From Gracilariopsis chorda (Eukaryota > Rhodophyta > Florideophyceae > Gracilariales > Gracilariaceae): a stretch of 64,000 nucleotides of DNA. Made by a program: the position numbers and the translations under genes. The notes below the pieces were generated by a model. The model was given only the letters and a program-made list of their open reading frames with translations, made no database searches and had not been told where the DNA came from. The stretch is taken from assembly GCA_003194525.1 (NCBI GenBank), contig NBIV01000297.1, forward strand, positions 1-64,000. Direction: 5' to 3'. This document shows positions 33,282 to 43,919 of the stretch, in pieces. The first letter of the stretch is position 1, and every line of letters begins with the position of its first letter.

Positions 33282-36200
33282 TCAAAGGTCTAAGGGGAGC
33301 AAGCCACAGTCACCGCGGAACCTTGCCAGCTTAACTCGACCGAGCGCTTTCGTCAGCATATCGGCAACCATGTCTTCCGTGGAGCAGTACTGCAACTGGA
33401 CGGCTTTGTCGCGTAGAGCCTCTCTGGTGAAGTGAAAGCGAATATCAATGTGCTTAGTACGCTTGTTCACAACTCCATTTCGAGCAAGGTCGATGCAACC
33501 TTGGTTGTCCACGTACACAGTTGTGGGCTCAACCATTAGCGTCACTGACTCATCCACGTGTAGTCCACTTGCGTTGCCAATGCCACTCCACAGTCGTCTC
33601 AGCCAGATCGCTTCCTTCGTCCCACTGCACAGACTCACATACTCAGCCTCAGCGCTAGACAATGCAACTACTTCCTGTTGGCGCGAGCTCCAAGACACAG
33701 GAGCACCGCACATCATGAACACGTACCCACTGGTGGACTTGCGGTTGGATGTATCACCTGCCCAGTCAGAGTCTACGTATCCATACAGCTGAGTATCAGT
33801 CGTGGTGCCATAAGTAAGTCCGAAGGAGCGAGTGCCATTGAGGTAACGCAGAACACGCTTGACCGCTTTCCAATGAGTCTCTCCAGGTTTCTCGACATAC
33901 TTGGCTAGCTTGGACACTGCAAACGAGATGTCCGGTCGAGTGCCAACAGAGAGATACATCAGACAACCGATCACCTGGCGATACGGGAGGTTCGTCAGAG
34001 GCTCTTCTACCTTAGTGAGGTCAGCACCGGAGTCCATGGGAGTGTCCATTGGTTTGCACTGCAACATGCCAAAACGTTCTAAGACCTTACGCGTGTATGC
34101 AGACTGTGTCAGGTACAGCTGTCTTTTGGATCGATCACGATGGATCTCGAACCCAAGTACCATGCGCGCTTCACTGAGATCCTTCATCTGAAAACGTTTT
34201 GACAGTTCACGCTTTACGCGATTCATTGTCTCCATACTTGGACTCGCAATGAGCAAGTCGTCCACATAAAGAGCAATGATCACAAGCGCTCCCAGTACCT
34301 CTCCGGTGTAGACGCACTCGTCTGCGACGTTTGGCTTCAGACTCATCCAACCAACGAGGAACAAGTACATCTTTGCAAACCACTGCCTTGATGCCTGTCG
34401 TAGCCCATAGATGGCTTTCTTGAGAAGGCATACCAAGTCCTCGTTCCCAGGTTTGATGAATCCGTCCGGCTGCTCCATGTACACAGTCTCTTCCAGGTCG
34501 CCATTTAAGAATGCAGTCTTCACATCCATCTGGTGCAGATGATAGTCCTGCACTGCTACAATGGACAGAATCATTCTAATGGATGTGAATTTGACCACTG
34601 GTGCATACGTCTCGGAGAAGTCTACACCTTCGATCTGCAGAAACCCTCGAGCCACCACACGAGCCTTGTACCTCACTGTCGGTTCATCGTTGTCGCCAGC
34701 CTCATATTTTTGCACAAATACCCACTTGGATGATATCACGTTGCTGTCAGCTGGCCTTGGCACTAACTCCCATGTGTCATGCTCCATCAGAGACTCGTAC
34801 TCACTGTTCATGGCCTTGGTCCACGCTTTTGAATCAGGACGTGACACCGCATCGGAGTATGAGGATGGGACGTCATCACTGGCAGTGAGTAGGGCAGTGC
34901 CGCGCCACCACGAGGTAGGCGCTCTACGCTCACGAGTGGATCTCCGAAGTGGTGGTGGATCTGGTACATCTGGCTCAACTTCTGTCTCAGCTGTGGGCTC
35001 ATCGTGGTCACTGCCTGAAGCTTCTTCTGGTGGAGTATCTGGTGCAGCGGGTTCAACTTGGGCAGCATCGGTGGGTTTAGTAGAGGTGGAGGTGATGTTT
35101 GATTTCGGCTTGTCCGAGATGTCGATCTCAGCATAGTCGTCATCATCAACGTGGTCAGTACCTTGATCTGAACCACTACATTCGTCAAACCTCACATCTC
35201 TCGACACAACCACCTTCTTCTTTTGCGCATCCCACAGTTTATAACCGTTCGATCCAGTTGTGTACCCAATAAAGATCGCCTCCACGGCACGTTGCTCCAG
35301 CTTCTTCAGCTTGTGGTCCACCACTTTGTACCAGCACCGGCTACCGAACACACGCAGATTGCTCAAGTCAGGTTCATATCCACTCCACATCTCGAGTGGT
35401 GTCACGTCACTCGGAAGGGCCTTGCAGGTGACTCGATTGCGCACATACACTGCAACGTTCAATGCTTCAGCCCAGAAGCTCTTTGGCAGTTTCTTGTGAT
35501 GCAGCATCGATCTCACCAAGTCCATGAGTGTTCGGTTGAACCGTTCGGCCAGACCATTCTGATGTGGATTGTAAGGCACCGTTCGCTGATGTTCAATACC
35601 GTGACGTTCAAGCTCTTGTGAAAACTTCTTTGACACATATTCACCAGCATTGTCTGTGCGTAACGCATGTAGCACAGACTCACGTGCGGTGATGGTTTTC
35701 ACATGTCGGTCACTCTGATTTTGAACCATCTTGAGCCACTTCACGAACACGTGGAACACCTCATCCTTGGTCTTGAGCATGTACAAGAAGCAAAAACGGG
35801 AGTGATCATCGATGAAGGTGACGAAGTAGCGTGAACCTCCCAAGGAACCTACTTGGATTGGACCACAAATGTCCGAATGCACTAGGTCCAATGGGTGCAA
35901 AGCCCGTTCCCCCCCTTGCTTGGGAGTTGGAGCACGTGTAGATTTTCCCACTACACAAGAGTCACACACATCCATCGATTGATTCAAGTCCACATTCAGC
36001 CCTGACACAACACCGTTACGAGCCATATGTTTGATACCATCCACATTCAAATGAGCCATTCGAGCATGCCATAGTGACAGGTCAGTCACAAGTGCGTTGT
36101 CCATGTCTTCTGGTACTTCAATCGCGGTACATAGGTAGTACAGTCCTTTGATGCGACGGCCCTGGGCGATCATGGTGTTGCCTTTGTATACACATACTTT

Positions 36201-37307
36201 GGTTTTGTCAAACACCACTCGCGCACCCAGGTCACACATCGCAGATACTGACAGCAGATGATACCTTAAATTCGGTACGTGCACTACTTCACCCAACCGG
36301 CACTTGCTCTTACGCCCTTCAACAGCGAGATCGAGGTGGACACTGCCATGACCAAGAGACTCCAGCTTCGAGTCATTGCCGATACTCACACCGGCAGACT
36401 CTCTTTTGCTATAACTGTCAAACATGGACTCGTCATACGTCATATGGGCGGTGGCACCAGAGTCAATGATCCAGTCACTGATACTTTCTTCCACAGAACC
36501 TGTCGCAATGAGACAAACAAAGTCAGAGTCACTGTCACATCCTCGTTTCTCGTTGCCGAGATTGGTCTGCACAGCTGGGTTTGCGGCAGCACTCTGCTCT
36601 TTGCTAGCTTCGTCACGTTGTCTCTTGAAACAGTTTCTCTGGATATGCCCCTTCTTACCACAGTAGTAGCACACCATGGACTTCTTTCGTGACTGCGCAC
36701 CGACCAAAGCCGTGTCACTTCCGGACTCCTCCTTGGCACGATCGTTCATTCGCTGTTCCTCTTGCAGCAAACGACTCTTCACAAACTCTAAATCGAGTTT
36801 ACGATCACTAATCGTGGTGTCAATAGCGACAATGAGGTGTTCGAAGCGGTCTGGTAGCCCACATAGGATTGCCATAGCGATGTCTTCCTCCTCAACCACT
36901 ACGTCCATGCTCTTCAGATCCGATGCAAGATGACGAACACGATTGATGAAGTGTAACATTTTCTCATCATCTCGCATCTTGGCTGTGTAGAAGGCACGTC
37001 TTGCATTGATTCGGTTGAGCAGCGTTTTACGCTGGAAAACATCGCAAATGGCTTTCCACATTTCCGCAGCATTCTCGGTATCCCTCACATGGTCCAAATG
37101 CTCATCACTGATGCTGAGACCAATAACAGCCCTGGCCTTGGCGTCTTTCTTCTTCCATGCTGACAACTCGTCATCGTCCGTAGGCCTGGTTGATTCAAGA
37201 TGGTCATCGAGGTCCTTGAGTGCAAGCAGCAACTCAACCTTTTGCTTCCATACATGGAAGTTATCCTCGCCCAACTTTTCAATCTTGATGCCACCGAATG
37301 AATCCAT
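33282..37307 (-). CDS. A2 Ty1/copia gag-pol polyprotein, 1341 aa, intact
   Basis: This is a one-frame gag-pol read from ATG 37307-37305 to the stop at 33282. It opens MDSFGGIKIEKLGEDNFHVW and ends LLPLDL. Domains: gag about 1-200; zinc knuckle CYYCGKKGHIQRNC about 211-225; protease DSGATAHM about 282; integrase zinc finger WHARMAHLN...CDSC about 411-449; integrase Asp residues in VHSDICGP (about 477) and RTDNAGEY (about 550) and Glu in GLAERFNRT (about 586); an acidic, Pro-rich linker about 720-800; RT MDVKTAFLNGDL about 927 and YVDDLLIA about 1014; RNase H YVDSDWAGDTSNRKS about 1177. All catalytic residues are present. It is almost identical to the A1 halves, with scattered substitutions. 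It is a distinct lineage from B1: gag and C-terminus are unalike. Confidence 0.96.
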   Translation of the reverse strand: MDSFGGIKIEKLGEDNFHVWKQKVELLLALKDLDDHLESTRPTDDDELSAWKKKDAKARAVIGLSISDEHLDHVRDTENAAEMWKAICDVFQRKTLLNRINARRAFYTAKMRDDEKMLHFINRVRHLASDLKSMDVVVEEEDIAMAILCGLPDRFEHLIVAIDTTISDRKLDLEFVKSRLLQEEQRMNDRAKEESGSDTALVGAQSRKKSMVCYYCGKKGHIQRNCFKRQRDEASKEQSAAANPAVQTNLGNEKRGCDSDSDFVCLIATGSVEESISDWIIDSGATAHMTYDESMFDSYSKRESAGVSIGNDSKLESLGHGSVHLDLAVEGRKSKCRLGEVVHVPNLRYHLLSVSAMCDLGARVVFDKTKVCVYKGNTMIAQGRRIKGLYYLCTAIEVPEDMDNALVTDLSLWHARMAHLNVDGIKHMARNGVVSGLNVDLNQSMDVCDSCVVGKSTRAPTPKQGGERALHPLDLVHSDICGPIQVGSLGGSRYFVTFIDDHSRFCFLYMLKTKDEVFHVFVKWLKMVQNQSDRHVKTITARESVLHALRTDNAGEYVSKKFSQELERHGIEHQRTVPYNPHQNGLAERFNRTLMDLVRSMLHHKKLPKSFWAEALNVAVYVRNRVTCKALPSDVTPLEMWSGYEPDLSNLRVFGSRCWYKVVDHKLKKLEQRAVEAIFIGYTTGSNGYKLWDAQKKKVVVSRDVRFDECSGSDQGTDHVDDDDYAEIDISDKPKSNITSTSTKPTDAAQVEPAAPDTPPEEASGSDHDEPTAETEVEPDVPDPPPLRRSTRERRAPTSWWRGTALLTASDDVPSSYSDAVSRPDSKAWTKAMNSEYESLMEHDTWELVPRPADSNVISSKWVFVQKYEAGDNDEPTVRYKARVVARGFLQIEGVDFSETYAPVVKFTSIRMILSIVAVQDYHLHQMDVKTAFLNGDLEETVYMEQPDGFIKPGNEDLVCLLKKAIYGLRQASRQWFAKMYLFLVGWMSLKPNVADECVYTGEVLGALVIIALYVDDLLIASPSMETMNRVKRELSKRFQMKDLSEARMVLGFEIHRDRSKRQLYLTQSAYTRKVLERFGMLQCKPMDTPMDSGADLTKVEEPLTNLPYRQVIGCLMYLSVGTRPDISFAVSKLAKYVEKPGETHWKAVKRVLRYLNGTRSFGLTYGTTTDTQLYGYVDSDWAGDTSNRKSTSGYVFMMCGAPVSWSSRQQEVVALSSAEAEYVSLCSGTKEAIWLRRLWSGIGNASGLHVDESVTLMVEPTTVYVDNQGCIDLARNGVVNKRTKHIDIRFHFTREALRDKAVQLQYCSTEDMVADMLTKALGRVKLARFRGDCGLLPLDL

Positions 37308-38526
37308 GCTTGGTAGATGTCAACAAACAGCACAGGTGCGATGAAAGACCTACGGCACTTAAGAAGTACAAAAATGGCAACAACGACAACAATAACAACA
37401 AAAACAACGACAACAACAACAACAAAACTTCAAATTCGGGCGCACTGACGGGAGAAACTACCTCCGCTACCCTAGGGTGTCGGAACCCTGGCCCCCGGAG
37501 ATGCTCCGGGTACAAGACGTCTTCTTCTGTCTTCCCTCTCCTACGTCTAAGGAGAAGATGCGTCGCTCTCTACGAGGCTTCCAGAGGATGGTTAATGACC
37601 CAAGATATGCCTTCACCAAGTATAACCCTCTCTGGCCTCTTGCAAGAACTTGCGCGACCTCGCAACTGAAGCTACTATGGCAACCAAAGTACGCTGCTAA
37701 CGCGCAACCACTTAAGGTCACACGCGGCCTGATCCTAAGAAGGAGGTCAGCCTACGCCACGTCGCCTCCCCGCACAAACGCCCAAGGGTCAGATGCACGG
37801 ATCAAAAGCTCGTTATGGAATACCTTCGCAACAGCCCAAGAATCCCGACACGCAGTCAGGATCAAAACAAATAATTCAATCACCCGCACCAGCGCAGTAC
37901 GCCACGGCACCCCGTCCACAGATGCACCCGCTGAACTTACCAGGTCTTAACGACCGTCACCGTTATCTGTCCAAATGGACCGGTGGGAAGCCGCTCGACA
38001 GTACACCCGCTTTGGTTCAAGCCGCCAGGCTCACGTCCCCGGATACCTGGAATCACCCAAAGTAACCCGGATCAACCGCTCGTCGCACTGGACACCAGAT
38101 GATGATTAAGAAACACGAAAAACAAACAACTGCTGAGCACACGATCACGGAGCCCAGACTTCGAAACTAGACCGACTCGACCTCACGGATACGACCCGAC
38201 AAACGACTCGGGGATCCTAAAACACAAGATAGAGGGAGTGTCACACACAAAGTAGATAGCGATCGACAACACGGGCAACAACGGAGGCCCAACTCAACAA
38301 CGATAGGAAGTAAACGTCGAACCACTACCACCACAACGCCCTCAGGGAGGAACGCAAACCCAAGGAGAATGACCAACACCGACCAACAATGGGATCAAGA
38401 CACCCGACGCAACGACGAAAGAGGCAACAACAGCGAAACGGATGAACGGCGGTGAGGGAGAGCGGCGACAGACGAACGATGCGGAAAGGGATAGCGGCAG
38501 CGGTCAGCGGGGCTGGGCCCATAACC
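37308..38526 (-). other. A2 leader and primer binding site
   Basis: On the minus strand the primer site complement CTGGGCCCATAACC sits at 38513-38526 beside the LTR. Closer to gag are the imperfect GTT repeat (about 37376-37428) and the structured block (about 37445-37510), including the hairpin CCCGGAG-CAT-CTCCGGG. The leader is nearly identical to the A1 leader. No gene is supported. Confidence 0.7.
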
Positions 38527-39332
38527 TGTTGAAAGTTGAAAGAAAGTTGAGGGGATGGAAGGGAAGTTCGCCAGCTCTGGCTTGGATTTACTTGGAGGTC
38601 CTTCAGGCACATCTTATATACCACTCTAAACTCGAATTGCGCGGGAACACCAACTACAAGTAAAACCTAAACCACTAAGCAGGGACACTCAATACTACCA
38701 ATCATCATCTAACATGACATAGCCAGCTCAGCACAACCTCATTACACCAACGCACACCAACGCACCAATGTTCTGTAATAGTTACGTGCATACACATGAC
38801 CATGACAAGGCACAAATTCACGACTCCAACACACGCCAGCACATGCCAACACATCACGGTAAGGCAACACGTCACGGTAAGTCGGCACGTAACCTGTGGC
38901 GCTAGTGCCATGTCATCATGTGGCAATGCACACAACACCCACGTCATCAATATACCCGTGCATGTGTAAACCTGTTGACAGTGCATGCGCACCTTACCAT
39001 TGTACCAACCACTGCTGTACCACTTGTACCAGGTGTCAACCACGTACCACTTGTACCAGGGGTCAACCACTTCATCAGTATCCCCGGCACACAACGTACA
39101 CTGTGACCACTGTAGTAGCTGGACACGTGGGTGTGTCCAACCGATCCAGTTATGCCATACCACTTGTACGCACCACGTTGCATATGTACATTTGCAGTAG
39201 CCAATCAGAAGCCAGTTTCACGTTGGGTTCGCGCACACGCGCATATGCGCTTTTGCAGAGGTACCCTCTAAAACAGCCCATGCTCCCCGGAACATTTGGT
39301 TTTCAGTGACAGCACAGGTACTACTGCCAACA
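38527..39332 (-). repeat. 5' LTR of A2 (806 bp)
   Basis: On the minus strand it starts TGTTGGCAGT at 39332 and ends TTTCAACA at 38527. The TATA box TATATAAG lies at 38620-38613 and the GCGCATATGCGC palindrome near 39239-39250. The tandem 27-bp units are at 39017-39043 and 39044-39070. Confidence 0.94.
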
Positions 39333-39850
39333 AAGGCTATATATGGACTCAAGCAGGCTCACCCTGCGTGGCACACCAAGTTCAGTACTGATATTAAAGG
39401 CTCAGGATTTGAATAATTGCCTAGTGCTCCATGTGTGTTTTGACGGAAGTTGAACAGTAACATCTATGCGTACATCCTGGTATACGTGGACGGCCTGTTC
39501 ATCTTTAAGCCAAGTGATGAAGAACGGTCCCAAATCTTGGAGGAACTCAAAACATTGTATGACCTGCGGGTTGAAGATCGTGTAACACTCTACCTAGGTG
39601 TTGAGTTTACCTTGAAGATGGACTCCAATGGGCAGCTGCTGGGTTTAAAACTCGCACAACCCATATATTTCGAAGGGATACTGTGCAGGTTTGGACGGCA
39701 GAATTCGAAACCAGCAACAAGCCCTATGGTGGAATCGTTCTTCACTTCACTTGATGTGGAAGAGGACAAATCACCTCGTGATGTTCAATTGTAACAGCAG
39801 GTTATCGGGTCTCTGCTGTACTTGGCATTACGTACGCGTTTGGACATTTT
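39333..39850 (+). pseudogene. B5 RT remainder
   Basis: B5 RT continues from the duplicated AAGGC with AIYGLKQAHPAWH. The catalytic YVDD is YVDG (near 39484), so RT is inactive, and stops are present (near 39414, 39440 and 39792). The sequence ends at ATTTT, the target site of the solo LTR. It is colinear with B1 at about 20727-21250. Confidence 0.85.
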
Positions 39851-40674
39851 TGTTGATGTTAGCACATGTTCCAGTGCCTAGTAGTCATGGGACATCATGG
39901 TTGCAGCCCTTGCAAACAAAGTTTCATATAACGGAGGTTGTTTTTGAGAGCTGCTTTGCAAAACCGCATATGCATGTGTTCTCAAACCCAACGTGAAACG
40001 GGCATATGATTGGCTGCTGCATATACTCATATGCAATGCATTGTTTACAAGTGTTGTGCATCGTATGGGTTATGCGCATGGAACTGGCCACTTGGCATAA
40101 GGTGAATGGGCATGGTACTTAGGAATATGTGTGGCTACATCTGGTTTACAGGTACGTACAGGTGTTGCATAGGTGTAGTTGTGCAAGTAAGCACGTGCAA
40201 TGCACGCAATACACCTAGGATATGTACATGGATGCAGTGGCATGTGAATTTGTGCTTGTCATAGTCATGATGATGCAAGTAAGTGTTTACACAGTGCTGC
40301 CTCATGCTAGCACATTGTTGGCATGTCTGGTTCACTTGTTGCCCATTGTTTACTGCTTGGTTCACTTGGTTTGCGTGGTTGTCATGTGTTGTAATGTTGT
40401 TATGCATGGTGGTACTAAGATGTAATCAGTGGGTGCAACCCTTATTGTGTTATGTTTGATTATGATTGGTAATATTGGGTGTCCCCACCTAATGGTGTAG
40501 GTTTTTCTTATAGTGGTAGTCCAAACTAGAGGTGCTATAAAAGACTGCTAAGTCACAGTCCCAAGTAAACTCGCCCCCAAGCCTTGCAACCTACACTCTT
40601 CATTTTCATTCTTTCTTTCCCTTTCATTTCCGTCGAAGCCCAACATCATCTATCAACATCATTTCATATCAAAA
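39851..40674 (+). repeat. Solo LTR of B2 family (824 bp)
   Basis: It starts TGTTGATGTTAGCACATG and ends CATATCAAAA, where CAACA has become CAAAA. It is flanked by ATTTT at 39846-39850 and 40675-40679. The length and sequence match the LTRs of B2a and B2b. No internal sequence is attached. Confidence 0.9.
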
Positions 40675-41292
40675 ATTTTGGCTCCTGTTCCTATACTGGC
40701 GCGCTTCCAGAATGCTCCTACTGCATACTGCCATCGAGCAGTCAAACGTGTGTTACGATACCTACGTGGTACTGGTGATCATGGTTTAGTGTACCGGCAT
40801 GGACGTCTATGTGTAAATGCTTTTGTAGACTCTGATTTCGCGGGTGATACCACAGGTCGTAAGTCTTTGTCTGGGTATTTGATTAAACTTGGCTCCAGCT
40901 CATATTTCGTTGGTGCTCGTAAGCAATGCTTGGTTGCACTGTCTACTGGTGAGGCCGAGTACTGTGCATCGGTAATGGCGGCTGAAGAGATACTTTGGAT
41001 ATCACGTGTTCTGAGGGAGTGTGGAATCGCAGTTGATAACAGTGTTCCAATCCTTTTGGACAATCAATGTGCTATTTAATGGGCTGTTGGTAAACGTTGC
41101 CTTTCTGTTCGTGCGAAGCATGTAGATGTCAAGGTGCAATTCATAAGGCAATTGGTCAAGAACAAACTCATATCTGTGAAGTATTTTGCCAGTGAAGACA
41201 ATGATGCAGACATCGTCACCAAGCTACTTAGCCCTGTGGCCGCACGATTGGTACTGGAAGGAGTGGGAATTCACCAGGAACTCGAGGAGGAG
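40675..41292 (+). pseudogene. B5 RT end and RNase H
   Basis: This is the final part of B5 pol, resuming after the solo LTR with APVPILARFQNAPTAYCH. RNase H motifs are FVDSDFAGDTTGRKS (near 40828) and LSTGEAEYCA (near 40940). A TAA near 41077 replaces the codon after NQCAI. The frame ends in ELEEEC beside the purine tract GAGGAGGAG at the 3' LTR. Confidence 0.86.
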
Positions 41293-42083
41293 TGTTGATG
41301 TTGGTGCATGGTCGAATGCCTAGAAGCCCTACGACTTCATGGTAGACTACTTGGAAACAGAGTTGCATATAACGATGGGCACTTTTGAGCACCCACGTTG
41401 CAAAAGCGCATATGTGCGTGTGCTCGAAACCAACTTGAAACGGGCTTATGATTGGCTACTGCATTTGCCCATATGCGTTACATGGTTTACAAGTGGTATA
41501 TATTGTATCGTTGGTAGCCACAGCATGGGCCACTTGGCATGATGTGGATGTACACTTTACATGAGATTCTGTGTGGCTACACTGGTTTACAGGGACATCA
41601 CGTTGCGGCAAACGTGTGATTGTGTGTGCCAGCACGTGGACCGCACGCTATGGACTTAGGTTATTGATATGGATACAGTTCATGTGAGCTTGTGCATTGT
41701 CATGGTCATGATGACGCAAGTAAGCCATTATACAGGGCTGTGACATGCTGGCATATTGTTGTCATGGTTGTCTCACTTACCGTGTTTCGTTGGCATGTGC
41801 TGGAATAATGTTATGCATGATTGTAATGAACTTTCACCAGTCTGTGCAGCTCTTATTGTGTTATGTTTGAATCTGATTGGTAGTACTGGCTGTCCGCACT
41901 TAGTGGTTAGGGTTTTTCTTGTAGCTGTAGTGAACTCTATTGATGCTATATAAGATGCAGATGTTTCATCTCCAAGTAAACCACCCCAAGGCTGACAACC
42001 TTCACTCTTGTTTTTACTTCTTTCTTTCTTTCTCATTTGAGTCGAAGCCCAACTTCATCTACCACCTTCCTTTATCATCATCA
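41293..42083 (+). repeat. 3' LTR of B5 (791 bp)
   Basis: It starts TGTTGATGTTGGTGCATGG and ends ATCATCATCA, followed by the duplicated target GAAAC. It pairs with 26959-27750 and is moderately diverged from it. A TATATAAG box lies near 41946. Confidence 0.88.
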
Positions 42084-42370
42084 GAAACTACCTCCGCTAC
42101 CCTAAGGGTTGAACATCTGGACCCTGGATGCTCTCTCCAGGTGCGATGTGCGATTTTCTTCGACTTGCCCTACTCCACGCACTTCAGGAGTAGGGTGCTC
42201 AATCCGTATGAAACGTCCCAGGGAGGTTACTAACAAGTGCGATATGCTTTCATCAGTTAACCCCTGCTGGTCTCTTGCGGGATATCAGCTCGATCTTAAG
42301 CGCGCACGCCAAAAAAAAAAAGGTGATACGGAGCGACGTCTGCAAGTATCGATGCTCTGCGCCCATAACC
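42084..42370 (-). other. B4 leader (LTR-proximal part) and primer binding site
   Basis: This is the rest of the antisense B4 leader after B5. It contains the complement of the shared block (GAAACTACCTCCGCTACCC at the left edge) and the CCTGGA hairpin (about 42122-42142). The primer site complement CTGCGCCCATAACC at 42357-42370 has one change from the consensus. Confidence 0.75.
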
Positions 42371-43919
42371 TGTTGATATGAAATGATGTTGATAGATGAT
42401 GTTGGGTTTGACGGAAATGAAAGGGAAAGAAAAAAAAAATAATGAGGGAAGGTTGCCAGGCTTAGGGGCGAGTTGTGGCAACGCACGTGGGTTATGAAAA
42501 CAAAAGAGAAGAAAGAAAGGGAGGAATAAGAAACAAGCAACTAAAAAAAGAAAGGTTGTCAGCCTTAGTCGACCAGTTTAGTCGACAGCAGGCAAATCCA
42601 ATCTACATATACCCTACTACACACACTTCGTCGTCACAGCAAGCGACGGCAGTGGTTTCACCCTTACACTACACGTAATTCGTGTGTGCAGGTGGACAAG
42701 AAAAGAGCGAACAATCTAGAGGGTCACAATTTCAAATAACTAAATCAATCAATGCGGCAAATCCGCTGCCAGTCCCTTGATCTCGAAGCAGCTCTAAAAA
42801 ATCAACAACTTCCATCCTGGCAATCCAACCCCTCAGCCCAGCCCACAAACGCACATTGTCCCTAATCTCCCAATACAGCTCCCATTCGCATCTTCAGCAT
42901 TGCAGCACAACCGTCTACTGCGCACACACTTGGACCAAGCACATTGCTCCACTTGTGCATATCCGCAATCCAGTACCATACACTCCATAACAATTGTACG
43001 GTATACAATGCATATAGCATTTTTCAGTAGCCGATCACATTGCCGTTTCCCGTTGGGTTTGAGCAGAGGCGCATCTGCGCTTTTGGAGCGATGGGCTCCA
43101 AAAGTGCGTATCGTCCCCTGAAAGTTTGGTTTTGGACCAAGCTGAGACCTTCTGTGGGGGTTGGCCAGGCACTCGACAACTTCTAGACTTCAACACGAGT
43201 TTACTTGGTACTGCGAATTCAGAGTCTTATATAGCATCTCTGGTTCGCACTACCAATACAAGAAAACCCTACACCAATAAGTGAGGACACCCAATATTAC
43301 CAATCATAATCAAACCTAATACAATAAGGGTTGCACACACTGATTACAGCTAATTACAACCATGCATAACAACAAAACAACACATTACAACAACGCACAC
43401 CAAATGAACCAAGCAGCCAACAATGCGCAACAAGTGAACCAGACATGCCAACAATGTGCCAGCATGTGACAGCACTGTGTAAACATTTACTTGCATCATC
43501 ATCATTATGACAAAGCACAAATTCACATGCCATCGTATCCATGCACATAACCTAGGTGTGTTGCGTGCATGGCACATGCTTACGTGCACAACTGCACCTA
43601 TTCAACACCTGCATGTACCTGTAACCCAGATGTAGCCACACATATTCTTAAGTACCATGCCCATTCACCTTATGTCAAAGGCCCGGTTCCATGCCCATCA
43701 CCCCTAGGATGCACAACACTTGTAACCAATGCATTGCATATGAGGACATGCAGTAACCAATCATATACCCATTTCACGTTGGAATTGAGAACACACGCAT
43801 ATGCGCTTTTGCAAAGCAGCTCTCAGAAACAGCCCTCCGTTATATGAAACTTTGTTTCCAAGTGCTGCACCATGATGTCCCAGGACTACTAGGCACTCGA
43901 CCATGTGCTAGCATCAACA
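42371..43919 (-). repeat. B4 LTR, split by solo LTR D
   Basis: This is a family B LTR on the minus strand, running from TGTTGATGCTAGCACATGG at 43919 to CATATCAACA at 42371. The 722-bp solo LTR D plus its 5-bp duplication interrupts it, leaving about 822 bp. A leader lies on one side (42084-42370) and pol on the other (43920 on), so a single LTR joins the 3' end of one B4 internal region to the 5' end of another. Confidence 0.83.
42474..43195 (-). repeat. Solo LTR of family D (722 bp)
   Basis: It is flanked by CGAGT at 42469-42473 and 43196-43200. On the minus strand it runs TGTTGAAGTCTAGAAG to GTTGCCACA. It shares only a few modules with the A and B LTRs: a CCAAAACCAAACTTTC block, the palindrome-like GCGCATCTGCGC at 43069-43080 and the CAAACCCAACGGGAAACGG block. 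Elsewhere it is unlike them. No internal region is seen in the window. Confidence 0.82.

Larger units (their letters stand above)
32456..39332 (-). mobile_element. A2 copia element, complete and apparently intact (6877 bp)
   Basis: This family A element lies on the minus strand in the RT region of B5, with target duplication AAGGC (32451-32455 and 39333-39337). Its LTRs are 806 bp each and differ at only a couple of sites, for example C/G near 33015 against 39086. Gag-pol is open throughout. It differs from A1 chiefly by a 27-bp tandem duplication in the LTR. A recent insertion and plausibly competent. Confidence 0.95.
26959..42083 (+). mobile_element. B5 copia element, dead, with three nested insertions
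   Basis: B5 is bounded by LTRs 26959-27750 and 41293-42083 and target duplication GAAAC (26954-26958 and 42084-42088). It interrupts the B4 leader. Inside it lie a solo A-like LTR (28464-29240), the full A2 element (32456-39332) and a solo B2 LTR (39851-40674). Without these it is an ordinary family B element of about 6.6 kb. Its gag-pol has many stops. Confidence 0.93.
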
